DNA from: Nemertoderma westbladi
Taxonomy: Eukaryota; Xenacoelomorpha; Nemertodermatida; Nemertodermatidae
NCBI GenBank assembly: GCA_032718475.1
Contig: JAUCBJ010006246.1
Coordinates: forward strand, 1-38,670
Reading direction: 5' to 3'
DNA: 38,670 nucleotides
The stretch's first letter is position 1, and each line of letters starts with the position of its first letter. A program made the position numbers and the translations under genes. Below the pieces are notes generated by a model. The model searched no databases and was not told the DNA's origin. It saw only the letters and a list, made by a program, of their open reading frames with translations. This document shows, in pieces, positions 22,652-30,263 of the stretch.

Positions 22652-22840
22652 ATGAAGCCCTGTTGTGGCTGCAATGGTAAATCCGGGCGGTGTTTGAAAT
22701 GTGTTTGTGCTCGAACGCCCAGAAGATGCACCAATTGTGCTCCACAGTCTAACGGGCGTTGTCAGAATCCGAACGGGGCAATAAGCTCGCAACCACTCCT
22801 TTCCCCAACTACTGTTAGCGATGTTTTTGCAACCGCCTGA
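22652..22840 (+). CDS. CXC-type zinc-binding N-terminal domain of copy 2
   Basis: ATG 22652 starts a Cys-rich domain with CCGC, GRCLKCVCA, RRCTNCA and GRCQN spaced as in the CXC cluster of copy 1 (13330-13440); the alignment is nearly residue for residue. Such C-x-C clusters bind zinc and could contact DNA or RNA; that role is inferred. The frame ends at TGA 22838-22840, but the downstream long ORF (22925-26572) lies in exactly the same frame with no other stop between. The TGA is therefore either a recent mutation in a single fused protein or a real ORF1/ORF2 boundary. Confidence 0.75.
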   Translation: MKPCCGCNGKSGRCLKCVCARTPRRCTNCAPQSNGRCQNPNGAISSQPLLSPTTVSDVFATA

Positions 22841-22924
22841 GCATCTTCCCAACCTTTAGCCGCAGGCGGAGATATCGATGAGACCCTGGTTGATTTTTCT
22901 ACGACATTAACAACAGGTGGAACT

Positions 22925-25900
22925 TTGACGTCACCGGCAACGCCCAAAATTAGTGCCAACATCTGTCCAGACTCTGCCACATCGCCAGCAAGGCTCTACA
23001 ATAGGTCGGACGGCTACGGGGTCATGGACTATTTATTGGAACAGTCTCCTCTTAAAACTCAGGATCATACTAGTCTTGCCGCCACTCAGTCTACCGTCGC
23101 CCAGGTCGCCGCCACTTGGTCACGGGACGCCCACATCGCCGCAACTCAGTCTACGGATGCTCACGTCGCCGCCACTCAGTCTACGGACGCTCACGTCGCG
23201 GGCACTCAGTATACGGACGCCCTGGTCGCCGCCACTCAGTCTACGGATGCCCAGGTCGCCACCAATCAGTCTGCGGACGCCCACGTCGCCGACACTCAGT
23301 CTATGGACGCCCACGTCGCTGCCACTTGGTCACAGGACGCCCAAGTCGCTGCCACTCAGTCTACGGACGCCCACATCGCCGTAACTCAGTCTATGGACGC
23401 TCACATCGCCGCCACTCAGTCTACGGACACTCACGTCGCGACCACTCAGTATACGGAGGCCCTGGTTGCTGCCACTCAGTCTACGGACGCCCAGGTCGCC
23501 GCCACTCAGTCTACTGACGCCCAGGTCGCCACCAATCAGTCTATGGACGCCCAGGTCACCACCAATCAGTCTATGGACGCCCAGGCCCCCTCCACTCAGT
23601 CTATTGAGGCCAAGGCCGCCTCCACTCAGTCTATTGACGCCCACATCGCCACCATTCAGTCTGCGAACGCCCACGTTGCCGCTACTCAGTCTACGAATGT
23701 CCACGTCGCCACTATGCGAATAGCAAGACGTTGGGACAATTTAGTCACCCATCAGCTTGAGAGCTCCATTGCGGTGGCATATGACACAGTAGTACATTGG
23801 AGAGCGAATCTGTTTCTAGTGCCATTGGGGGCGGTTGGAAGGGACTTTGTATCTGAAATGTCCTGTCTCCTTAGGTTGTACACTGGGGGATCTCCACTAC
23901 AGAATTGCGCTTTGTCGGCATTAATGATTATGCCGGCACTGCTTTTACAGAAACCTAGTAGATCATCCACCACCACGACTCATAGAAAAATTCTTGAATG
24001 GAGGTTGATCGAATGGAAACATGGGAATTTTTCATGCTTAGTGGCGGAGGCTCAGGCAATACAGGCGCATCTGCCCAGGCGTCGGAACCACGACTCCAAG
24101 GATTCAGCGTTACAGAAACAATTTACGAAACATATGCTAATCGGAAATGTGACTGCAGCAACAAGATGCCTTGGTGAGCTTAGCAGAGGGGCACCTCTAG
24201 ACCTTAACTATACTTTCAAGGATAAGGATGGTGCCACCAAGACAGTTCGTGAAGTACTGGTGGAGAAACACCCCGTCGCAGCATTGGCCGATTCCTCGGT
24301 CCTGCTTAAGGAATACAGACGAGCCCCGCCATACGTGGTATTTGAAAAGATTGACAGTGGCGTCATTGTGTCTACCATCCTAGCTATGAGGTGGAAGGCC
24401 GCAGGTCCCTCTGGGCTTGACGTACAAGGGTGGAAACATATAGCAACCAAGTTCCGCACTCATTCTACAGATCTTTGCTATGAAATAGCAAATCTTGCTA
24501 AGCAAATGGCGCAAGGGGTGCTACCGCCAGGGGGTCTATCCTCTCTTCTATCGGCACGTTTATTGGCCCTCGATAAGTGTCCAGGGGTGCGTCCTATCGG
24601 TATTGGGGAGGTACTACGACGGATAATCGGCAAGGCGGTAATGCAATGTATTGGGGATGATCTACAGGCTTTTGGGGGTACTACGCAGCTCTGTATGGGT
24701 CAGAAATCTGGCATAGAGCACGCTATACACAGTATAAGTGATGCTTTTGCCTCAGAAGAGTGTGATGCAGTCCTACAGATAGATGCATCGAATGCCTTTA
24801 ATGCACTGAACAGAGAGGCCGCGATTGATAATATCGGGAAAGTGTGTCCATCCTTAGAAACGATGGTAATTAATTGCTATTCTAGACCTTCCCGCCTCTT
24901 TGTTGGGGGTGAGACTATTCTCTCACAAGAAGGATCAACCCAGGGCGACCCAGTAGCAATGCCAATGTTTGCTACTGGTTTAACGCCATTAATAGAGGAG
25001 TTAGGAGGAGCCTGCACCGCCACCCAGAAATGGTTTGCTGATGATGGGAACGCTGCTGGAACCTTTGAGGAACTCAGAAAGTTCTGGGACATAGTATCCA
25101 GCAGAGGACCGTTATATGGGTACCATCCAAACCCAACTAAATGTACCCTCATTGTTAAACCTAAGAAGGTAAAAGAGGCAAGAGCAGTCTTTGCGGGAAC
25201 CCAAATTGTAATCGACAACACAGGAGCAGAATTTCTCGGCAGTGTGATCGGAACGGACTCCTTTAGAGAGGAGTTTATCGAGAAAAAGGTGGTGGAATTC
25301 GCAGCCGAGGTCGCACAACTAGGCCGTATAGCAGATGTTGACCCGCATTGCGTGTATGCAGGCTTGAGTTTCGGGCTGTCGTGCCGATGGCATTTCCTCG
25401 CGCATGTTTCACCGGAGGCAGCGAACCAGTTGGATAAACTCGAGAAAACGGTAAATAGTTTACTGTGCCGGCTTGTCGATCGGCCTTCCCTGACATCCGA
25501 GGAGCGTCACTTGTTTTCCTTACCAACCAGGCTCGGTGGTCTGGGAATTCCGTTACCATCTGACCTTGAATCCCAATACGCCAACTCTCGGCTTATATGT
25601 GAACCGTTTACCACCACTGGAGCCGAGGAAGATATGCCGGAGATCTTGGAGGCGCAGAAGGTAATCGCCCATAAGATTAAGTGTGAAGCAATTGTTGGTC
25701 TGAAAGAAAAGAAAGAACATGTTTATAATAACCTACCAGCATACCAACAGAACCTATCCGAGCTTGTAACAGAAAAAGGTGCGTCAGCCTGGCTGAATTG
25801 CAAACCAGTAACCCTACATCATACTCACCTCTCGAAAGAAAAGTTCTGGGATGCAGTGTGTCTCCGGTATGGGTGGCAACCGAAATCTCTCCCCTCTCGT

Positions 25901-26572
25901 TGTGTCTGTGGTGTGCGATTTTCTGCAACACAAGTCCCTTCATGCCCCACTGGAGGATATCCTTCAATATGGCACAACGAGATTAGGGATTTCATTGCCA
26001 ACGCGCTTTCCGAGGTGGTCCACAACGTAGCGGTCGAACCGGTACTGCAAACGCTAACGGGAGAAACGTTCAACTACCGTTCTACAACAACAGATCAGCA
26101 GGCCAGACTCGACGTATCGGTATCGGGGTTTTGGGGTAGTCGCTATCAGAAAACTTTTATCGATGTTTCCGTATTTAACCCACTGGCAGAAACCAATGCG
26201 GCAATGAAGTTAGAGGAAGCCCATCAATACCATGAGCGACGGAAACAGCTAAAATATGAGGAGCATATCCGTGAAGTCGAGTTAACGACTTTTACACCCC
26301 TCATATTCTCTGCATTTGGAGGGATGGCGCCAACAACACAGCAGTTCGTGAAGCGGTTGTCCTTAAAGATTGCGGACAAACATGGAATCAGCTACCCGGA
26401 ATGTGTGTCATGGATGCGGAGGCAACTGAGTTTCTCTCTTCTGAGATCTTCTCTAATGTGCCTTTGTGGGTCCCGCTCCTCAAGCAGACGTCCGGTTCAC
26501 CACGAAATTGCGGAGACCTCCATCACGCTGTCAAATGCTGACACAGCAACCGCAATTCCGGTTCAATCGTAA
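22925..26572 (+). CDS. Reverse transcriptase with C-terminal restriction-like endonuclease-like region (1215 aa)
   Basis: After an acidic linker, residues about 52-260 are ten-residue repeats (ATQSTDAHVA type). Then come an RT-associated N-terminal region (VHWRANLFLVPLGAVGRDFVSEM), RT motifs GPSGLDVQGWK, CPGVRPIGIGEVLRRIIGK, motif A LQIDASNAFNALN (about 24770), motif B STQGDPVAMP (about 24936) and the catalytic FADDGN (25033-25050). The C-terminal third has CVCGVRF...PSC, then SIWHNEIRD, EPVLQ, ARLDVSVSGFW and FIDVSVFNP. That order (Cys cluster, HN, E, two D-containing strands) resembles the restriction-like endonuclease of R2/NeSL/CRE-type LINEs. Copy 1 has SIRHNEVRD and an extra His in the Cys cluster; copy 2 has W and Q at those places. 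All RT catalytic Asp residues are present. The family is known to me from other invertebrate genomes only as uncharacterised RT proteins. Confidence 0.8.
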   Translation: MTSPATPKISANICPDSATSPARLYNRSDGYGVMDYLLEQSPLKTQDHTSLAATQSTVAQVAATWSRDAHIAATQSTDAHVAATQSTDAHVAGTQYTDALVAATQSTDAQVATNQSADAHVADTQSMDAHVAATWSQDAQVAATQSTDAHIAVTQSMDAHIAATQSTDTHVATTQYTEALVAATQSTDAQVAATQSTDAQVATNQSMDAQVTTNQSMDAQAPSTQSIEAKAASTQSIDAHIATIQSANAHVAATQSTNVHVATMRIARRWDNLVTHQLESSIAVAYDTVVHWRANLFLVPLGAVGRDFVSEMSCLLRLYTGGSPLQNCALSALMIMPALLLQKPSRSSTTTTHRKILEWRLIEWKHGNFSCLVAEAQAIQAHLPRRRNHDSKDSALQKQFTKHMLIGNVTAATRCLGELSRGAPLDLNYTFKDKDGATKTVREVLVEKHPVAALADSSVLLKEYRRAPPYVVFEKIDSGVIVSTILAMRWKAAGPSGLDVQGWKHIATKFRTHSTDLCYEIANLAKQMAQGVLPPGGLSSLLSARLLALDKCPGVRPIGIGEVLRRIIGKAVMQCIGDDLQAFGGTTQLCMGQKSGIEHAIHSISDAFASEECDAVLQIDASNAFNALNREAAIDNIGKVCPSLETMVINCYSRPSRLFVGGETILSQEGSTQGDPVAMPMFATGLTPLIEELGGACTATQKWFADDGNAAGTFEELRKFWDIVSSRGPLYGYHPNPTKCTLIVKPKKVKEARAVFAGTQIVIDNTGAEFLGSVIGTDSFREEFIEKKVVEFAAEVAQLGRIADVDPHCVYAGLSFGLSCRWHFLAHVSPEAANQLDKLEKTVNSLLCRLVDRPSLTSEERHLFSLPTRLGGLGIPLPSDLESQYANSRLICEPFTTTGAEEDMPEILEAQKVIAHKIKCEAIVGLKEKKEHVYNNLPAYQQNLSELVTEKGASAWLNCKPVTLHHTHLSKEKFWDAVCLRYGWQPKSLPSRCVCGVRFSATQVPSCPTGGYPSIWHNEIRDFIANALSEVVHNVAVEPVLQTLTGETFNYRSTTTDQQARLDVSVSGFWGSRYQKTFIDVSVFNPLAETNAAMKLEEAHQYHERRKQLKYEEHIREVELTTFTPLIFSAFGGMAPTTQQFVKRLSLKIADKHGISYPECVSWMRRQLSFSLLRSSLMCLCGSRSSSRRPVHHEIAETSITLSNADTATAIPVQS
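23085..23715. repeat. Coding minisatellite of copy 2 (30-bp units)
   Basis: About 21 units of 30 bp (GCCACTCAGTCTACGGACGC plus CCACGTCGCC) encode ATQSTDAHVA and variants such as TNQSMDAQV and STQSIDAKA. Frame is kept throughout, with no length variation. The unit is unrelated in sequence to the 24-bp units of copy 1 although it occupies a similar place between the start of the protein and the RT. Confidence 0.95.
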
Positions 26573-26737
26573 ACAGTGGGCAGCTTGATCCAAACAGTAC
26601 TGCAGTAGGCCTAACTGTACAAAGTGCGGTACTGTTGCTTGGTGACAGGTCTGCGCGTGGTGACAAATACTACTCTTGCATTAGGCTACATAGTTACAAT
26701 GTTAATGGAATATTTTCGTTATTAAAAAAATAAAAAA

Positions 26738-27272
26738 CCGTTAGTAAGAGTTGGAGAGTAAGAGGGTATGTAGTACCGTTAGTAAGAGTTAGAGAGTTAG
26801 TAGAGTTAGAGTTAGTAGAGTTAGAATCAGATGTGTAAAAGGGTACGTAGTACCGTTAGTAAGAGTTAGAGGGTAAGAGGGTACATAGTACCGTTAGTGG
26901 AGTAAGAGTTAGAGAGTTAGTAAGAGTTAGAGAGTTAGTGGAGTTAGCAGGGTTAGTAGTAAGAAGTGAGAGGGGGGCACGTGGGTACAGCAGGACAAAC
27001 CGTGTAGGCCGCACGAGACAGACTACTGTACTGCACAGCCCGAAGAGTAAAATATGTGTAAAAGGGTACGTAGTACCGTTAGTAAGAGTTAGAGGGTAAG
27101 AGGGTACATAGTACCGTTAGTGGAGTAAGAGTTAGAGAGTTAGTAAGAGTTAGAGAGTTAGTGGAGTTAGCAGGGTTAGTAGTAAGAAGTGAGAGGGGGG
27201 CACGTGGGTACAGCAGGACAAACCGTGTAGGCCGCACGAGACAGACTACTGTACTGCACAGCCCGAAGAGTA
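26738..27272. repeat. GTTAGTAAGAG minisatellite, right arm, with a 223-bp duplication
   Basis: The array resumes directly after the A-rich tail of copy 2. From 26831 a composite unit of array sequence plus a unique 95-bp block (GAGGGGGGCACGTGGG... to GCCCGAAGAGTA) is present twice with a period of 223 bp (26831-27053 and 27054-27272), nearly identical. The array ends there. Confidence 0.9.
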
Positions 27273-27684
27273 GGTCAGAATGTTTGATACAGGGCCAGGA
27301 GGTTACCTGGTGCAGACTGGCACAGTAGGGAATAGCTAGTCTACCCTGTATGCAAACCATAGGGGTTATTTAGACAAAATAATCCATTATGAGTATTAAT
27401 AGCACAGTAGCAGGATTAAAAATTAATATTAAAATAAAATTCAATAAATTATAGTAACAGTAGGCAGAAAATTCTAGAACATAATAAAAGCAACTGACAG
27501 ATTTAGGGAATTTAGGGAAATTTAGCACTTTGGGGGGTACATAGGTAAAATATAACACAAAACCTGGTGTTCTGAGAGAGATTGGCCATTATTGGACCAC
27601 ACAGACCATCCTAATAACATCACTCATCTACTTTGAGCCTTGGTAAGGCACCACCTTGTGGGTGAGCGATTGGAAGAGTTCGTA
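27273..27684. other. AT-rich spacer / leader of the exonuclease-like gene
   Basis: No gene is recognised. If the downstream gene belongs to an LTR element, its 5' LTR is expected here, but no copy of the start or end of the putative 3' LTR (30264-31401) is found. The last part (TTGAGCCTTGGTAAGG, about 27632-27647) contains a splice-donor-like GTAAGG. Confidence 0.4.
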
Positions 27685-28941
27685 ATGGCGGAGAGACTTG
27701 TCAGGAAGAGAAAGGCGGAAAGAGGTGGAAAGGAGATACTAGTAGATTTCACACAGAGGCATCCGGAGGAGAAGATGAGGGGATACTACAGGCGGTTAGA
27801 GAAGGGTCACAAGGCGCGAGCACTGCAGGACCATTTCAGGGAGGTGCACGAGAGGCGGCTGGTCGGGACCTACGGGACGCCGTCGCTAGACAATGCGATC
27901 CTCGAGCATTTCCACTACGTAGTGAAGGGAGACGAGGCGAAGTTCGGGATACCGAAGTATCCGAGGGAACCACCGAGAAAGGACTGGAAGAGGTTCGTAG
28001 AGTCCGTCAGCAGGGGAGGATACATGGTCCTGGACGACGAAGGGACCGTGGAAGACAATGAGGGTTCGAGAAGAGGGTCGGTGGGGTCGGCCAGAACCAT
28101 ACTTCTGCATTTGGCTGTGCCAAATGTGGACATATTCCTGTTCGATCTGGGAACGTATGGGAAGAAGAGCAGGCCGAAGTTGAACCGGTTGCCAAGGGCA
28201 GTGCAGAACCTAGTAAGGGATAAGTCGACGATGAAGGTGGGATCGGCGATACGCGACAATGCGGAGAGGATCGTCGGACCGGAGACCCCCAACCTCCTGG
28301 ACATGCAAACGGTCTACATAGCTATGACAGGGCCAGCCAGGTTGGGATTGATAGAGAATACAGGACATTGCAGAGCAGTGGCGATGGGCCAGCTCATGGG
28401 GCTCGTCTGCCACAAGCCGATGGACTGGGGTAAATTCAGGGAGGAGTACGGAGCGGAGTTGGCTAACTCACTGAAGTGGGGAGCGAGGCCAGGGAAACAG
28501 GAGGTGTATCAATTCCGGAGAGGAGCGATAAAGATATATCAGAAGCGATATATCCTGCAGGAGGATTGGATAATGATAGGTTTACTAAACCTATTCATGG
28601 CCGTGGTTATCGGAAGAGAGCCAATGGCGTTTCTGTTGTCAGGATCACCCCTGAACTACAGAAGAGCCTTCAAGGTGGCCTTCGATGGTCTGGCAGACCA
28701 CCCGGGGCTGAAGGGCGAGTCGGTATACTACAACTGCCGATATCTAGTAGACAGGGAGGTGGATACACCATATCAGAGGTGGGAGAAGCTAGAGGCGGAT
28801 AGACTAGAGGAGAAGCGATTGGAAGTAATCGCCAGACGAGAAAGGAGGGAGGCAGACGAAAGAGAGGAGGAAGCTAGAGGAGAGGGCTGCGGGTTCGAGG
28901 CCCAGGACTTGGACGAATCATGGTGGGGATCAGGGAGCTAG
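27685..28941 (+). CDS. Gag-position protein with DEDD 3'-5' exonuclease-like domain
   Basis: First ATG in frame is 27685; an in-frame TGA lies at 27634, and the frame runs 418 codons to TAG 28939. The N-terminus is basic. Residues about 112-310 read like a WRN/RNase D-type DEDDy fold: strand with D-x-E in YMVLDDEG (Exo I), a second strand VPNVDIFLFDL, LPRAVQNLV, KVGSAIRDN (Exo II position, where the usual Asp may be Asn or shifted by one), LLDMQTVYIA, a MGQLMGLVCHKPMDWGKF segment, and YILQEDWIMIGLLNLF (Exo III Y...D/E position). The C-terminus is a charged helix. In-frame continuation after the TAG leads to the zinc-knuckle region (29419-29814), so the two were probably one polyprotein. An exonuclease-like domain in this position is unusual; the fold assignment is by eye. 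Confidence 0.55.
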   Translation: MAERLVRKRKAERGGKEILVDFTQRHPEEKMRGYYRRLEKGHKARALQDHFREVHERRLVGTYGTPSLDNAILEHFHYVVKGDEAKFGIPKYPREPPRKDWKRFVESVSRGGYMVLDDEGTVEDNEGSRRGSVGSARTILLHLAVPNVDIFLFDLGTYGKKSRPKLNRLPRAVQNLVRDKSTMKVGSAIRDNAERIVGPETPNLLDMQTVYIAMTGPARLGLIENTGHCRAVAMGQLMGLVCHKPMDWGKFREEYGAELANSLKWGARPGKQEVYQFRRGAIKIYQKRYILQEDWIMIGLLNLFMAVVIGREPMAFLLSGSPLNYRRAFKVAFDGLADHPGLKGESVYYNCRYLVDREVDTPYQRWEKLEADRLEEKRLEVIARRERREADEREEEARGEGCGFEAQDLDESWWGSGS

Positions 28942-29418
28942 GGCGAGTCTCTGGGGCAGGATATAGGATGGACGGAAGAATCGCCGAAACAGTCGACATC
29001 AGGATTGCAAGCGATGCCCATGCCAGTGGGCTCTGAGGGCGATTTCGCGAGGAAGAGACCGAGAGAACTGGAAGGATGGAAAGTTACGGGCATGAGCCAA
29101 GGTGGGAAGGGACACAGTGGGTCTGCCGGGATACCGGGTTTGGATCCACTCCTAGCGGGGGATGAGGATGACAACGAGTTCGGGGAGATGCCGCCCATCG
29201 AGAGGATCAGCCACTCAGACACGGACTGGGTTGGTGGGAGAGCGGTGACGGCCAGCAGGGCGAGGGCCTTCTGGGATAAACCCGGCAAGCGGGCCTGGGT
29301 GCATGAGGAACCGGCGATGGATTTCGCGGGGCGCACCATCAGGTTGGGCAAGCAACCGGGAACGGCACCACGGGTAGTCTTTGGAGAGACGATGCCAAGG
29401 TGAGACGAGGACGTAGAT
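28942..29418 (+). pseudogene. Linker of the exonuclease-like/zinc-knuckle polyprotein
   Basis: Same frame as the upstream gene after TAG 28939, open from 28942 to TGA 29401. The encoded stretch is Gly/Pro/acidic and low in structure (for example ARKRPRELEGWK, GDEDDNEFGEMPP) and holds no known domain. The two in-frame stops that bound it mark decay, or translation by readthrough; the sequence cannot tell which. Confidence 0.5.
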
Positions 29419-30247
29419 ATGGACAGAGACGTTAACGTCCAGAAGTTTGCTTACCAATGGCTCCATAGACCTAGGAGACCGCTTGGGGCAAAAGACGACT
29501 TGGGGCAGGATGTGTTGATACACAGCTGCGATTACTGCGGGAGGCTTACTCACCAGGAAAAGAGCTGCTTGTATCGATTCCAGAAGTGGACGAGTTGCCT
29601 CTACTGCCGCGAGTCGAGTCACAGGATGGGGGCGTGTCCGCGGTTGCATAACCCGTGTTCTAAGTGTAACTTCCGGGGGCACTATGGGCGCCAGTGCGAC
29701 TGGATGGACGACGAGGAGAAGTTTAAGATCTTCGAGGAGTGGGCCGACGTCGGCATCATGATGCGGCAGATGAATGAAGGCCCAGGAGTTCCGGTGGGGT
29801 TTCTTCAATATTAACCAGGAGGCCCACCTGGAAATCATTAAGAGGAGACTTCCGTTTACTTATCAAGAAGTAGCGTCGGCGGCATCGTATGGTGGAGTGA
29901 TCAATACGCAGAGGTATTTAGATAGATGGGCGCCAGAGAACAGGGGAGAGTTCAGAGATTTCCTGGCGGAGCTTGAGCCGCGGTCCATGAAGATGATCTT
30001 GTGGGACGCTACTAGGGGTAAGCAGGAGGGGCATTCGGAAGGGCCACCGGCAAAGCGATACCGGGAGCTAATAACACCAGCACCCAAGGAATCAACCACG
30101 GGGATCAGTAAGGAGGTAACGGCTAGAATGAGGAGCCTTAAGGAGGATAAGAACAAGGAAGCAACGACAACAAGGAAGCGACCGAGACAGGACGACAACA
30201 GAGGGAAGGAACTGAGATGGTTCCCGAAGACGGGAGGAGCGAACTAG
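29419..30247 (+). pseudogene. gag: Triple CCHC zinc-knuckle Gag-like segment and basic tail
   Basis: Continues the same frame after TGA 29401. Three perfect C-x2-C-x4-H-x4-C knuckles follow: CDYCGRLTHQEKSC (about 29527), CLYCRESSHRMGAC (about 29596) and CSKCNFRGHYGRQC (about 29656). They are characteristic of nucleocapsid parts of retroelement Gag and would bind RNA. The frame ends in TAA at 29812. A frameshift at about 29790-29810 carries the sequence into another frame that stays open to TAG 30245-30247 and encodes a region with a very basic tail (KEDKNKEATTTRKRPRQDD). No protease, RT or integrase follows before the polypurine tract, so the unit looks non-autonomous. Confidence 0.7.
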
Positions 30248-30252
30248 GTTTT

Positions 30253-30263
30253 GGAGGGGGAGA
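30253..30263 (+). promoter_or_regulatory. Polypurine tract before a 3' LTR
   Basis: GGAGGGGGAGA lies six bases after the stop codon at 30245-30247 and is followed immediately by TGTGGGG. A purine run directly before TGT is the usual plus-strand priming site and 3' LTR start of LTR retrotransposons. Confidence 0.6.

Larger units (their letters stand above)
22584..26737 (+). mobile_element. CXC-RT-nuclease retroelement, copy 2 (nearly intact)
   Basis: The insertion is bounded by array sequence on both sides. The 13 bp CCGTTAGTAAGAG occur at the end of the left arm (22571-22583) and again right after the element (26738-26750). The element opens with an AT-rich leader (22584-22651), then one reading frame (22652-26572) with a single internal TGA, a short 3' untranslated part and an A-rich tail (about 26719-26737, ATTAAAAAAATAAAAAA). 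This layout fits target-primed reverse transcription by a non-LTR element. No LTRs or terminal inverted repeats are seen. Confidence 0.75.

Noticed and set aside
23116-23723. Arg/His-rich and Pro/Leu-rich frames over the 30-bp repeats
   Set aside because: Shadows of the ATQSTDAHVA repeats in the main 1215-residue frame.
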